Of a DNA stretch of 35,408 nucleotides, positions 1 through 8,702 are shown in pieces. The stretch spans positions 1-35,408 of the forward strand of contig JAFGTD010000248.1 of the NCBI GenBank assembly GCA_016934295.1. Direction: 5' to 3'. The position numbers and the translations under genes were made by a program. Origin of the DNA: Acidobacteriota bacterium (lineage in GTDB: Bacteria > Acidobacteriota > UBA6911). The number at the start of each line of letters is the position of its first letter. The stretch's first letter is position 1. The notes under the pieces are model-generated. The model was not told the DNA's origin. It worked only from the letters and a program-made list of their open reading frames with translations, and did not search any database.

Positions 1-652
1 GGCGCGGATCGGAAGGCATGCGGGAGGATGCCTGTTGAAAAGTCCGGTTGCCTTCGAGTATGGAATCCAGCTGGTCGAAGTACAGGGCGGTATTCCGATA
101 TCCCGGAAGCGGGAGACGAATATCCGCCGGGTTCATCCCGGCTGTCAGGATCCCGAACAGTGCGAGTCCCCGTCCGGCTTCTTCCGCGATCTTCAGCCGT
201 TTGCCGGGGTCGGCAATCCCGGTCAGGCTTTTGTACGACCGCGCCCGGCGGATCCTGGCCATTAGCCGCCAGTACTGCGGACCGTCGGAATCTTCCGTCT
301 TCAGGTATGGAGCCCCTTCTTTTGTCGGAGCCAGCCGGATCGGTTCCCACTCCTCGTTTTTCGGCAGGGCTCCCTCCGATATCGCTTTTCCTTGAACCCG
401 CAGGCATGCAATCAACGTATCCATTACAGCCTCAGGATCGGCGAATACGTCCGTATTCAGCTTCTGAAGCAGGTACTCGCGGCGATTTTCCGAATGTCCG
501 GCCGCTACAAGATAGGTTGAATAATGGACGTTGCCTTTCCCGGGAAAATCGGAGATTTCGATCGGTTCGGGAAGATCGAACCGGCGAGCGATTGCGTACG
601 CCCGTTCTAATGGAATTGCCGGTGTCGGATTTGATTTGAATTCTTGAAACAT
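1..652 (-). CDS. Partial phosphotransferase-family kinase (N-acetylhexosamine kinase-like), N-terminal part
   Basis: The reverse strand is open from an ATG at 652 to the left edge, about 217 codons with no stop, so the gene is cut by the window. The translation starts MFQEFKSNP and contains an LQKLNTDVFADPEAVMD stretch, followed further on by GRGLALFGIL and PLPGYRNTALYFDQL. These resemble the N-lobe of APH-like phosphotransferases of the N-acetylhexosamine 1-kinase group, where an LQ-x-hN-x-x-VF-x-x-P block and an LPGF-x-x-T block occur. The catalytic aspartate region would lie beyond the window, so activity cannot be judged. The likely role is phosphorylation of an amino sugar or a similar small substrate in the cytoplasm; the substrate is inference. 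A GGAAAGGA-like stretch lies about 12-19 bases upstream of the ATG, rather far for a ribosome site. Plus-strand reading frames here are shadows. It is divergent from gap, sharing a 193-base spacer. Confidence 0.66.
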   Translation of the reverse strand, partial: MFQEFKSNPTPAIPLERAYAIARRFDLPEPIEISDFPGKGNVHYSTYLVAAGHSENRREYLLQKLNTDVFADPEAVMDTLIACLRVQGKAISEGALPKNEEWEPIRLAPTKEGAPYLKTEDSDGPQYWRLMARIRRARSYKSLTGIADPGKRLKIAEEAGRGLALFGILTAGMNPADIRLPLPGYRNTALYFDQLDSILEGNRTFQQASSRMPSDPR

Positions 653-731
653 TCCGGACGCGCCGTCCTTTCCCGCCCCTGACTTTGCCGAAGACTCACA
701 GTATGCACGATTAATATTTATAAATCGAAGG

Positions 732-759
732 TTCAATCTGTTTTTTCAAAGCGTATAAT
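732..759 (+). promoter_or_regulatory. Candidate sigma-70 promoter for gap
   Basis: A perfect TATAAT at 754-759 lies 16 bases after TTCAAT at 732-737, a weak -35 element. The surrounding 700-830 stretch is strikingly AT-rich compared with the flanking genes. The element sits about 87 bases upstream of the gap start. The reading is by eye only. Confidence 0.4.
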
Positions 760-845
760 TGTAGTTTCAAATACACTGATTTTCAGAACGTTTTTTGAAA
801 ATCCGATTCAGGGACTATTTAAGAATTATTTTGGGAGGATATTCC

Positions 846-1841
846 ATGTCAATCAAAGTTGCCGTAAACGGTTTCGGCCGCATCGGTCGTAATTTTGTAC
901 GATGCTGCATCAATGACCCCGAAATTGAGGTTGTCGGTATCAACGATATTACCAGTCCTGAAGTTCTCGCTCATCTGCTGAAGTACGATTCCGTTCTGGG
1001 GCGTCTGGGAGGAACCGTGGAATTGAGCGACGGCGATCTTCTTGTGAATAACAACCGTATAAAGGTTTTCAGCGAGCGGAACCCCGACGATCTTGACTGG
1101 AATTCGCTCGATGCGCAGATTGTTGTGGAGTCCACGGGTTTGTTCAGAGACGCTGAAAAGGCAAAGGCTCACCTGAAGGGCAGCGTGAAGAAGGTCATTA
1201 TCTCCGCACCCGGCAAGAATGTGGACGGCACCTTCTGCATGGGCGTCAATACGGATACCTACGATCCCGACAGGCACCACATTATTTCCAATGCGTCCTG
1301 CACCACCAATTGCCTGGCGCCCGTTGCGAAAGTTCTGGATGAAACCTTCGGCATCGAATTGGGCTTCATGACGACGATTCACAGCTATACCAACGATCAG
1401 AACCTGCTGGACCTCCAGCATAAGGACTTGCGGCGCGCGCGCGCGGCGGCGGTCAACACGCTTCCCAGTTCGACCGGCGCGGCCAAGGCGATCGGCCTGG
1501 TTCTGCCGCAGCTTGACGGAAAGCTGGACGGCATTGCCATCCGCGTTCCCACTCCCAATGTGTCGCTTGTCGATCTGGTTGTAACGGTTCGCAAGACGGC
1601 CACAAAAGAGGAAGTCAACGCGGCGTTTAAAAAAGCCTCCGAAGGAGCACTGCGGGGCATTCTGGGCTACTCCGAAGAGCCGCTGGTTTCATCGGACTAT
1701 ATGCAGGCACCCGAATCGGGCACCGTGGATGCCCTGGAGACCAAGGTGAACGGGAACCTGGTTAAGACTCTTTCCTGGTACGACAACGAGTGGGGCTATT
1801 CCTGCCGGCTGCAGGATCTGGTCAAGTTTATCGGTAAATAG
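846..1841 (+). CDS. gap: Type I glyceraldehyde-3-phosphate dehydrogenase
   Basis: This enzyme oxidises glyceraldehyde-3-phosphate to 1,3-bisphosphoglycerate with NAD(P)+ in glycolysis, or runs in reverse in gluconeogenesis. The 331-residue product has the usual length. It opens with the Rossmann motif VNGFGRIGR, carries the active-site SNASCTTNC with the catalytic Cys at residue 152, and ends with the typical [17 protein letters not shown] region. I chose the ATG at 846 because GGGAGGA at 833-839 lies 6 bases upstream and the protein then begins [11 protein letters not shown], as usual in the family; an in-frame TTG at 795 would add 17 unconserved residues. pgk follows 86 bases downstream on the same strand, so the two are probably co-transcribed. 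Identification is secure. Confidence 0.97.
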   Translation: MSIKVAVNGFGRIGRNFVRCCINDPEIEVVGINDITSPEVLAHLLKYDSVLGRLGGTVELSDGDLLVNNNRIKVFSERNPDDLDWNSLDAQIVVESTGLFRDAEKAKAHLKGSVKKVIISAPGKNVDGTFCMGVNTDTYDPDRHHIISNASCTTNCLAPVAKVLDETFGIELGFMTTIHSYTNDQNLLDLQHKDLRRARAAAVNTLPSSTGAAKAIGLVLPQLDGKLDGIAIRVPTPNVSLVDLVVTVRKTATKEEVNAAFKKASEGALRGILGYSEEPLVSSDYMQAPESGTVDALETKVNGNLVKTLSWYDNEWGYSCRLQDLVKFIGK

Positions 1842-1864
1842 CTATTGAGTGGTATTGGAGGCGA

Positions 1865-1885
1865 GGGCGAACACAAGGTTCGCCC
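1865..1885. repeat. Palindromic hairpin of a dispersed-repeat type between gap and pgk
   Basis: GGGCGAAC at 1865-1872 and GTTCGCCC at 1878-1885 form a perfect 8-base-pair stem around a five-base loop, followed by CCTACG. Short palindromes of this style (GGGCGA...TCGCCCCTAC) occur as dispersed intergenic elements in many environmental bacterial genomes, from general knowledge. There is no T-tract, so it is not a classical terminator. It could modulate gap-pgk transcript stability. Confidence 0.55.
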
Positions 1886-1927
1886 CTACGTTCATTCGCC
1901 CCGATTTTATGGAAGGGGGAGGTGGCC

Positions 1928-3118
1928 ATGGCTAAATTGACAATTCAGGACCTGGATCTCGAGGGGAAACGGGTGTTTGTGCGGGTGGATTTTAATGTGC
2001 CCGTCAAAGACGGTATCGTTACGGACGATCTCCGTATCCGGGCGGCGCTTCCGACGATTCAATACGGCATCGATCGGGGGGCCGTATTGGTTTTGGCCTC
2101 CCACCTTGGGCGGCCGAAAGGCAGCCCCAAACCCGAATTCAGTCTTGCTCCGGCGGCGGCGCACCTTTCAAAACTATTGGGCAGGGAAGTGAAATTCACC
2201 CGTGATTGTATCGGGGAAGAAGTGGAACGGACCGTAAGAACAGCGAAACCCGGAGATACGGTCCTGCTCGAAAATCTCCGTTTCCACCCGGAAGAGGAAG
2301 CCAACGACCCTGCCTTTGCGAAAAAATTGGCGGCCCTGGCCGACGTTTATGTGAACGACGCATTCGGCAGCGCCCATCGCGCGCATGCGTCCACGGAGGG
2401 TATGGCACATTTTGTGGAGAAGGCGGCGGCGGGATTCCTGATGGAGAAGGAGCTGCATTACCTCGGGGATGCGCTTGAAAACCCGGAACGCCCCTTTATT
2501 GCAATCCTGGGCGGCGCAAAGGTATCCGATAAAATCAAGGTCATCGAAAACCTGCTCGGGAAAGTCGACCGCCTCCTCATAGGCGGCGCCATGATGTTTA
2601 CTTTTCTCAAAAGCCTGGGAAAACCCATCGGGAAATCCCTTTGCGAACAGGACCGGCTGGATCTCGCCCGCGACCTCCTGTCCGCGGGCGAAACCGAATC
2701 CGGAGAATCAAAAATTCTGCTTCCAAGCGATGCGGTTGCTTCCACGGGCCCGGAGGACGAGAATGCGGCACACATCGTTCCCTCCGGGGAAATTCCCGAA
2801 GGGGAGATGGGCCTGGATATCGGGCCGCAAACCTGTTCCCGCTACTCGGAGATTATCCGCAGCGCCCGGACCGTTGTCTGGAACGGGCCGATGGGTGTTT
2901 TTGAGAGGGATGCTTTTGCCGCGGGGACGATGGCCGTGGCGAACGCCGTAGCGGATTCCGGCGCGGTGTCGGTTATCGGCGGAGGCGATTCGGCCGCCGC
3001 TGTTGCGAAGGCCGGAGTGGCGGAACGGGTGACCCATGTTTCGACCGGAGGCGGGGCCTCGCTGGAATTTCTCGCCGGGTTGGAACTCCCGGGAGTCGCC
3101 GCTTTAAGCGATAAATAA
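1928..3118 (+). CDS. pgk: Phosphoglycerate kinase
   Basis: This kinase transfers the acyl phosphate of 1,3-bisphosphoglycerate to ADP in glycolysis and is cytoplasmic. The 396-residue product matches family length. Diagnostic segments are [11 protein letters not shown] near the N-terminus, [20 protein letters not shown], the hinge region [13 protein letters not shown], and the C-terminal nucleotide-binding stretches WNGPMGVFE and [11 protein letters not shown] chose the ATG at 1928 because the purine-rich GGGGGAGG at 1915-1922 lies five bases before it; the GTG at 1922 would overlap that ribosome site. It follows gap. In related bacteria tpiA and secG usually come directly after pgk, but here they are about 31 kb away. 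Confidence 0.97.
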   Translation: MAKLTIQDLDLEGKRVFVRVDFNVPVKDGIVTDDLRIRAALPTIQYGIDRGAVLVLASHLGRPKGSPKPEFSLAPAAAHLSKLLGREVKFTRDCIGEEVERTVRTAKPGDTVLLENLRFHPEEEANDPAFAKKLAALADVYVNDAFGSAHRAHASTEGMAHFVEKAAAGFLMEKELHYLGDALENPERPFIAILGGAKVSDKIKVIENLLGKVDRLLIGGAMMFTFLKSLGKPIGKSLCEQDRLDLARDLLSAGETESGESKILLPSDAVASTGPEDENAAHIVPSGEIPEGEMGLDIGPQTCSRYSEIIRSARTVVWNGPMGVFERDAFAAGTMAVANAVADSGAVSVIGGGDSAAAVAKAGVAERVTHVSTGGGASLEFLAGLELPGVAALSDK

Positions 3119-3141
3119 ACCAAAGAACCCACCATAAATTA

Positions 3142-3200
3142 TAGTGACTTTAAAGTACGGAATAAGTGCCGCTCCGGGGCTTTTCCCAGCAAGGTCACTA
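3142..3200. other. Spacer inverted repeat downstream of pgk
   Basis: TAGTGAC at 3142-3148 is the exact inverse of GTCACTA at 3194-3200, enclosing a 45-base loop that contains GC-rich short inverted segments. No T-tract follows. It lies in the 254-base spacer between pgk and msrB, in which no other gene is visible. Its function is unknown; it may be a transcript-end or attenuation structure, or chance. Confidence 0.25.
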
Positions 3201-3372
3201 GAAAATGCAGAACTCAGTAATGACTCCACAGCGAGTTTTGGACCTGGGACCTGTGCCCCGATATTCAGGGATTATTTTGTAACCATACTGTGACTAACGG
3301 CAGATTGAGTATTAAGTAATTAGTATGAGGTTTCGGGATCAAAAATATTCCGGAAGAGAACGGGAAGAGTCT

Positions 3373-3906
3373 ATGAGAAAACAAAATTTACTGAAACTCT
3401 TCGGCTTACTGGTGTTTGCCGGGGCAACTATCGGATTCATATGGACGGGATCGGGAAATACTTCGGAAGGAGAGTCCAAAATGACGGATTTGAAACGGTT
3501 GAATAAATCCGAGGAGCAGTGGAAACAGATTTTACCTTCGGATCGCTTCCGGATTCTTTTTAAGGAAGGGACCGAGCCCGCCGGATCCAGCCCGCTTGAT
3601 AATGAGAAACGTACGGGTACGTTTCTTTGCGCCGCCTGCTATCAGCCGCTGTTTAAATCCGAAACGAAGTACGACAGCGGAACCGGGTGGCCGAGCTTCT
3701 ACGATCACATTCCCGGCAGTCTCGAAACAAGTCTGGACTTCAAGCTGATCTATCCCCGCACCGAGTATCATTGCAGCCGTTGCGGCGGCCACCAGGGGCA
3801 TGTCTTCAAGGACGGGCCTCCGCCCACCGGAAAGCGCTTCTGTAACAACGGGCTCGCACTGCTATTTGTTCCTGAAGGGGAGCCGTTGCCTGAATTGAGG
3901 AATTGA
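3373..3906 (+). CDS. msrB: Peptide-methionine (R)-S-oxide reductase MsrB, membrane-anchored or exported
   Basis: MsrB reduces the R epimer of methionine sulfoxide in proteins. The 177-residue product starts MRKQN and has a hydrophobic stretch (about residues 8-25) that acts as an uncleaved anchor or export signal; no lipobox cysteine is visible. The SelR domain follows, with both zinc-binding CxxC pairs (CAAC and CSRC), the GTGWPSF block, the GGHQGHVF block, and the catalytic cysteine in KRFCNNG. The ATG at 3373 is preferred to an upstream ATG at 3325 because the hydrophobic segment then sits at the N-terminus and a GGGAAGAG purine run lies just before it, although the spacing is only 3 bases. 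The stop is 2 bases before the msrA start, so the two form an operon. Confidence 0.92.
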   Translation: MRKQNLLKLFGLLVFAGATIGFIWTGSGNTSEGESKMTDLKRLNKSEEQWKQILPSDRFRILFKEGTEPAGSSPLDNEKRTGTFLCAACYQPLFKSETKYDSGTGWPSFYDHIPGSLETSLDFKLIYPRTEYHCSRCGGHQGHVFKDGPPPTGKRFCNNGLALLFVPEGEPLPELRN

Positions 3907-3908
3907 AA

Positions 3909-4511
3909 ATGAAAACATTAATAATCGGGGCGGCGGCCGCATTTCTTCTCTGGCCATTTTCCGTGTCTGCTTCAGCCGAACAGAAAACGGCCACTTTTGC
4001 GGGCGGGTGTTTCTGGTGCATGGAAGCCCCGTTCGAAAAGCTGGACGGAGTTGTGTCGGTAACCTCGGGTTACGCCGGGGGGCACAAGGAAAACCCTACA
4101 TATGAGGAGGTCTCCTCCGGAGGTACCGGGCATATAGAGTCTATTCGAGTGGTATACGATCCCGCCAGGATAAGCTACAGCCGGTTGCTGGAAGTCTTTT
4201 GGCATAATATCGATCCCATGGCGCGCCACGGCCAGTTCTGCGACGCCGGCGAACAGTACCGTTCCGCCATCTTCAGCCACGACGATGAGCAGCGCCGCAT
4301 GGCCGAATCCTCCAGGGCGGCGCTTGAAGCGTCCGGACGTTTCAAGCAAGCCATTGCTACGGAGATCATGGAAGCCGGCGCGTTCTGGCCTGCTGAAGAA
4401 TATCACCAGGATTACTATAAAAAGAATTCCATACGCTACCGGTTTTATCGCTGGAACTGCGGTCGCGATAAACGCCTGGAAGAACTTTGGGGAAAGGAGG
4501 CCGGTAAATAG
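3909..4511 (+). CDS. msrA: Peptide-methionine (S)-S-oxide reductase MsrA, exported
   Basis: MsrA reduces the S epimer of methionine sulfoxide. The 200-residue product begins with a signal peptide (MKTLIIGAAAAFLLWPFSVSASA, cleavage probably before EQK), then the canonical catalytic GCFWCMEAPFE motif, SGYAGG, and the HNIDP and QYRS segments, ending with a YRWNCGRDKRL tail whose cysteine may be the resolving residue. I chose the ATG at 3909 because it has GAGG 8 bases upstream and gives an immediate signal peptide; a TTG at 3903 overlaps the msrB stop. Together with msrB this is a compact periplasmic methionine-repair pair. It points to occasional oxidant exposure of the envelope in an otherwise anaerobic organism, which is inference. 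Confidence 0.93.
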   Translation: MKTLIIGAAAAFLLWPFSVSASAEQKTATFAGGCFWCMEAPFEKLDGVVSVTSGYAGGHKENPTYEEVSSGGTGHIESIRVVYDPARISYSRLLEVFWHNIDPMARHGQFCDAGEQYRSAIFSHDDEQRRMAESSRAALEASGRFKQAIATEIMEAGAFWPAEEYHQDYYKKNSIRYRFYRWNCGRDKRLEELWGKEAGK

Positions 4512-4658
4512 ATAAAAATAAAATCTTAACAGTCCGTGGTAAAAGTACAATGGACCGCGTTCCGAGCGCCGCATGGGCAGATGCAAGGCAGCACGACGCA
4601 GGCGATGTCTTACCGGCCTCCAGTTTTTACTATCCCGGTATATCAGAAATAACCGGCA

Positions 4659-6263
4659 TCAGTTTTTGCAATACTTACGCGTAACGGCCTCGGCCGCTTT
4701 AATCCCGTCGACAGCCGAGGAAATAATGCCTCCGGCGTAGCCCGCTCCTTCCCCGGCCGGAATGAGGCCGGCTACGGAAAGACTCTCCATATTTTGGCCC
4801 CGGGTAATGCGCACGGGTGAAGAACTGCGTGTTTCCACGCCGGTAAGGACGGCATCGGGTCGGGAAAATCCTTTTATCTTCCGGCCGAATATGGGGATCG
4901 CTTCGCGGAGCGCTTCGGTGACGTATGGAGGCAGGCAGACGGCCAGATCGCAGAGAGTCACGCCCGGCTTATAGGATGGTTTGATTTCCCCGAAGGATTT
5001 CGATCCGCGGGATGCCAGGAAATCGGCAACCAGCTGCGCGGGGGCATTGTAGTTTCCACCCCCAAGTTCAAAGGCTTTCTGTTCCCATCTGCGCTGGAAG
5101 GCGACGCCGGCGAGCGGACCGCTGTCGGGAAAATCGGAAGGGACGACGCCGACCAGAAGAGCGCTGTTGGCGTTCGGTCTGTTCCGGAGGCCGGGGCTCA
5201 TCCCGTTGGTTACGACGCAGCCGGTTTCCGACGTGGCGGCGATTACCGATCCACCGGGGCACATGCAGAATGTATAGGCAGAACGGCCGTTCGAACAGTG
5301 ATGCGTCAGTTTATAATCCGCCGCGCCGAGTTTGGGATGGCCCTCGAACCTGCCGTATTGCGCCGCATCGATCATCTTCTGCGGATGTTCGATGCGGAGG
5401 CCTATGGAAAAGGATTTCGGTTCCAGGACGACTCCCTTATCCGAGAGCATTTCGAAAGTGTCCCGCGCGCTGTGGCCGATGGCGGCAATGACGCAACGGG
5501 ACAGGATTTTCTCTCCGGTGTCGAGTACGACACCCCGGATTCCGCCCTCCTCAACAAGAATGTCCGCAACCCGGTTTTCGAAGCGCACCTCCCCCCCTGA
5601 AGACAATATCGCCTGCCGCAGGTTGGCGATCACTTTGACGAGGCGATCCGTGCCGACATGAGGCTTATTGAGATAGAGTATTTCTTCAGGGGCGCCCGCC
5701 GCGACGAGATCTTCCAGGACCTTTCTGCAACGGTTTTCCCGGTCCTTGATCTGCGTGACGAGTTTTCCGTCGGAGAAAGTGCCGGCTCCGCCTTCGCCGA
5801 ACAGGGCGTTGGACTGGGGATTCAGGATCCCCGTTCTCCAGAAAAGAGCCACATCGCGCGCTCTTTCCTTCATGCTCTTTCCCCTCTCCAGGAGGATCGG
5901 GCGAAAGCCCGTCCGGGCCAGTGTCAGTGCCGCAAAAAGGCCGCACGGCCCGGCCCCCACGACAACCGGGCGGAAGGGCAGGGGATCGGGCGCCCTGCCG
6001 GCGAATCGATACGTTTCATCCGGAGCACGGCCGATCTTCCGGGACTCGACGAATTTCTTCAGAATCGATTCCTCATCCGCAACTTCAACAATAACGGAGT
6101 AGTTAAAAAAGATCGCGTTCCGCTTTCGGGCATCCGCCGACTTTTTGCAAATTCGATGGTTGAGCAGATCCTCCCTGCCGATGCCGAGCGCTTCGAGGAT
6201 TGCCGTCTTCAGATCGTCTTCCGAGTGATCGATATGCAGCCGTATGTCCGACAGCCGTAACAT
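4659..6263 (-). CDS. NAD(P)/FAD-dependent dehydrogenase of the COG2509 family
   Basis: A 534-residue flavoprotein of an uncharacterised but widely conserved family. The N-terminal ~95 residues form a small alpha/beta domain (MLRLSDIRLHIDHSE...), followed by the FAD-binding motif VVVGAGPCGLFAALTLA and the ERG segment. Further on there are ATSETGCVVTNGMS and a C-terminal FAD-contacting GAGYAGGIISSAVDGIKAAEA. The substrate is unknown. The ATG at 6263 is chosen because the family typically starts at MLRLSDIRL; an upstream TTG at 6281 adds MKGPKP. It converges with msrA and lies 62 bases downstream of another flavoprotein on the same strand, so the two may be co-transcribed. Confidence 0.85.
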   Translation of the reverse strand: MLRLSDIRLHIDHSEDDLKTAILEALGIGREDLLNHRICKKSADARKRNAIFFNYSVIVEVADEESILKKFVESRKIGRAPDETYRFAGRAPDPLPFRPVVVGAGPCGLFAALTLARTGFRPILLERGKSMKERARDVALFWRTGILNPQSNALFGEGGAGTFSDGKLVTQIKDRENRCRKVLEDLVAAGAPEEILYLNKPHVGTDRLVKVIANLRQAILSSGGEVRFENRVADILVEEGGIRGVVLDTGEKILSRCVIAAIGHSARDTFEMLSDKGVVLEPKSFSIGLRIEHPQKMIDAAQYGRFEGHPKLGAADYKLTHHCSNGRSAYTFCMCPGGSVIAATSETGCVVTNGMSPGLRNRPNANSALLVGVVPSDFPDSGPLAGVAFQRRWEQKAFELGGGNYNAPAQLVADFLASRGSKSFGEIKPSYKPGVTLCDLAVCLPPYVTEALREAIPIFGRKIKGFSRPDAVLTGVETRSSSPVRITRGQNMESLSVAGLIPAGEGAGYAGGIISSAVDGIKAAEAVTRKYCKN

Positions 6264-6325
6264 GGGCTTGGGCCCTTTCAAATATAGGGTTGCAATTGCA
6301 GGTCACGATCCGCAGGCAATGAAAT

Positions 6326-7567
6326 TTACCCCGCTGCATTCATTCCGGCTACCCATCCGGACGACCAGGCCCATTGAAGATTGTAGCCGCCGCAATCCCC
6401 GTCGATGTCCAGAACCTCTCCGGCAAAATAGGCACCCGGAACGATTTTCGATTCCATCGTACGGGGATCCACCTCGTCGACATCCACGCCGCCGGCCGTT
6501 ACCTGGGAAAACATCCAGGATTGCACACCCGTGCATCGCAGGGGCCAGTCTTTCATTCGCATGGCCAGGCGATGAATCTCCTGTCGGGACAGATTGCCGC
6601 AAGCCGATCGACTATCCTCGAATCCGGCTTGCTGCAGAATCACCCCTATCAGGCGTTTGTGCATCAAGCCGACAAAACTCATTTCAAGCGTTTTTCGCGG
6701 ATTGTGTGCGACCCGCCGGGCGATTCGCTCCGCTGCCTCTTTTTGAGTCGAATCGGGAAAAAGATCGAGATGGAGGCTCAATTTTCTGCCGGTTCCCGCA
6801 TATTCGGATACCGGGCGGCTGAGTTGCAGAATCGGTATGCCTGAAATGCCGTAATCCGCAAACAGCAGTTCCCCTCTCTCGCTCCCCGTGACGACGTCGT
6901 CGATCCGGCATTCGGCCCGGCCCTGGATTCGTATCCCGGAAAGTCGCTTGAGAAACGGAGCGTCCAGCCGGATCTGAACCAGTGCGGGGAAGGGAGTTTT
7001 AACGGTATGGCCGAGCCTTTCGGCGAGCTTGAATCCGCTGCCGTTTGAGCCCAGGTTCGGCGCCGACTTGCCCCCGGCGGCGATAATCACGCGGTCGGCC
7101 GGATACTCCCCGGTATCGGAGCAAACACAGCGAAAACCTTTCCTGCCCTTTTCGATCCCGCTGATCCGCTTATCGCAGATAACTTCCACGCCCAGTTGTT
7201 CCATTTCATAACGGAGCACATCCAGGACGCTGGAAGCCTGGCCTGAAGCCGGATATACATGGCCGCCCTCTTCGAAAACGGGTTCGATGCCCAGTTCTTC
7301 AAAGAAGGATAAGGTTTGTTTGACATCGAATTGATCGAAGGCGCCCTGTACGAATCGGGGATTCGCACCGTGATACCTGTCGATGCACTGGTTCGTGTTT
7401 GTCAGGTTGCAGCGTCCGTTCCCGGTCGCGAGCAGTTTTTTCCCGACCCGGGCCATGCGTTCAATTACCGTAACGGCGGCTCCCTGCCGTGCCGCGACAA
7501 TGGCCGCGGTCATTCCCGCGGCTCCGCCGCCGACGATAACGATCCTGTTTCTTTCCGCTGCAGCCAT
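6326..7567 (-). CDS. BaiN/HI0933-family NAD(P)/FAD-dependent oxidoreductase
   Basis: A 413-residue flavoprotein of the HI0933/YhiN group (COG2081). It shows the N-terminal dinucleotide motif IVIVGGGAAGMTAAIVAA, the family signature GKKLLATGNGRCNLTN at about residues 42-57, the IIAAGGKSAPNLGSNGSGF block, and the C-terminal QVTAGGVDVDEVD followed by GEVLDIDGDCGGYNLQWAWSSG. The founding bile-acid enzyme BaiN reduces C=C bonds, but most members have no assigned substrate, so no specific reaction is claimed. The ATG at 7567 gives the usual start and has GAGG about 10 bases before it. It is divergent from cooC across a 228-base spacer. Confidence 0.87.
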   Translation of the reverse strand: MAAAERNRIVIVGGGAAGMTAAIVAARQGAAVTVIERMARVGKKLLATGNGRCNLTNTNQCIDRYHGANPRFVQGAFDQFDVKQTLSFFEELGIEPVFEEGGHVYPASGQASSVLDVLRYEMEQLGVEVICDKRISGIEKGRKGFRCVCSDTGEYPADRVIIAAGGKSAPNLGSNGSGFKLAERLGHTVKTPFPALVQIRLDAPFLKRLSGIRIQGRAECRIDDVVTGSERGELLFADYGISGIPILQLSRPVSEYAGTGRKLSLHLDLFPDSTQKEAAERIARRVAHNPRKTLEMSFVGLMHKRLIGVILQQAGFEDSRSACGNLSRQEIHRLAMRMKDWPLRCTGVQSWMFSQVTAGGVDVDEVDPRTMESKIVPGAYFAGEVLDIDGDCGGYNLQWAWSSGWVAGMNAAG

Positions 7568-7614
7568 TTTATCGTTTGCCTCATGTTGTGTGCGTCGCGT
7601 CCCGATACGGTTTC

Positions 7615-7642
7615 TTGATTACGGACGTCGATGCATTATACA
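7615..7642 (+). promoter_or_regulatory. Candidate promoter upstream of cooC
   Basis: TTGATT at 7615-7620 and TATACA at 7637-7642 are separated by 16 bases, about 154 bases upstream of the cooC start. The 7568-7795 spacer is AT-rich and is shared with the divergent flavoprotein gene. I saw no clear operator palindrome. The call is by eye only. Confidence 0.3.
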
Positions 7643-7795
7643 AATTTGATATAAAAGATCCAAAATACTGAATTTCGGGTTCTCCGGATTTGTCTCGGCA
7701 GGATACCATCCGTGAAAAAGATCCCATAAGGCGCTTTCATTTTGATATATAAGAGGGGATCCACTTATAGCAGGAAGCTGTTGAATTGAGGTTTC

Positions 7796-8575
7796 ATGAA
7801 AATTGCGGTTACGGGAAAAGGCGGAACGGGTAAATCCACGATAGCCGCTATCCTGGCTCATTTCTTTGCCGGCGAAGGCTACAAGGTGCTGGCGGTGGAT
7901 GCGGACCCGGACGCCAATCTGGCTGAAGCCGTCGGCCTGTCTTCAGATCGTGCTTCTTTCATCGTGCCGATTTCCGAACAGCGCGAGCTCATAAAGGAAC
8001 GGACCGGAGCGAATCCGAAGGAATTCGGCCAGCTTTTCAAGATGAATCCCGCCGTTGACGATATCCCGGAAAAATATTGTGTCGATTTTCGCGGCATAAA
8101 ACTGCTGGTGATGGGGGGCGTCAGAAAGGGAGGCGCGGGGTGCGCCTGCCCGGAGAATGTGCTGCTGAAGAGCCTTCTGTCGGATATCATCCTCACCCGG
8201 GATGAAGCGGTCATTGTCGATATGGAAGCAGGCATAGAACATCTGGGCCGGGCCACCTCGGAATCCATCGACCGGATGCTCATTGTAGTGGAACCCGGAT
8301 TGAGAAGCATTAAGACGGCCGAAAGAATCGTTGCCATGGGGAAAGAGCTCGGCATCCGGCATTTTGGAATCATCGGCAATAAGATTCAAAATGCGGAACA
8401 GGAGGAATGGATCAGGAAAAAACTTCCCGGTCAAAAGATCCACGGTATGATTTCCTACCATGACGGGATACAGGACGCGGATCTGTCGCAGAAACCGTTG
8501 ATCGATTCAATGACTGATGAAATAAAAAAGGAATTTACGGCTGTTTATAACAGTATTAAGAGGGATATTGACTGA
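7796..8575 (+). CDS. cooC: CooC-type CODH nickel-insertion ATPase
   Basis: CooC is a MinD/SIMIBI-type ATPase that delivers nickel during assembly of the CODH active site. The 259-residue product begins with a deviant P-loop, KGGTGKST (residues about 8-15), continues with the VDADPDANL switch-I segment, and has a CxC motif (C116, C118, in GAGCACPEN). That matches the paired metal-binding cysteines known for CooC dimers. VDMEAGIEHLGR is the Walker-B/switch-II block. The ATG at 7796 is preceded by TTGAGG 4 bases upstream. It opens the first half of the Wood-Ljungdahl locus and is separated from the next gene by a repeat-rich 358-base spacer. A second paralogue lies at 19414; which serves CooS and which serves AcsB cannot be decided here. 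Confidence 0.93.
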   Translation: MKIAVTGKGGTGKSTIAAILAHFFAGEGYKVLAVDADPDANLAEAVGLSSDRASFIVPISEQRELIKERTGANPKEFGQLFKMNPAVDDIPEKYCVDFRGIKLLVMGGVRKGGAGCACPENVLLKSLLSDIILTRDEAVIVDMEAGIEHLGRATSESIDRMLIVVEPGLRSIKTAERIVAMGKELGIRHFGIIGNKIQNAEQEEWIRKKLPGQKIHGMISYHDGIQDADLSQKPLIDSMTDEIKKEFTAVYNSIKRDID

Positions 8576-8576
8576 A

Positions 8577-8622
8577 AGAAGTAAGAAGCCAGAAGTCAGG
8601 AGTCAGAAGCCAGAGGTCAGCC
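8577..8622. repeat. Short imperfect tandem repeat (AGAAGTC/AGAAGCC type)
   Basis: Directly after the cooC stop the sequence repeats AGAAG(C/T)C and AGGAGTC units several times between 8577 and 8622. A GC-rich stretch follows containing GGCCTCCGGC and GCCGGACCGCG, and a hairpin CCGAATC-TTC-GATTCGG at 8663-8679. Such strings are common as dispersed, non-coding sequence in environmental bacterial genomes. Any reading frame across them is not expected to be a real protein. Confidence 0.55.
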
Positions 8623-8702
8623 CGGCCTCCGGCAACGCCGGACCGCGTCCGGCGAAGCTTGGCCGAATCTTCGATTCGGCTAAGCGAAGCCGGATTGAAT
8701 AT

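Noticed and set aside
28-639. Forward-strand frame of 203 codons at the left edge
   Set aside because: Its product is low-complexity Arg/Ser/Pro-rich with no family resemblance, and it is antisense to a reverse-strand frame with kinase-like segments.
849-1421. Reverse-strand frame of 190 codons inside gap
   Set aside because: It is a shadow of the GC-rich gap coding sequence; the product resembles nothing and has no ribosome site.
4512-4658. Terminator between the convergent msrA and flavoprotein genes
   Set aside because: I could not find a stable stem followed by a T-tract in this spacer.
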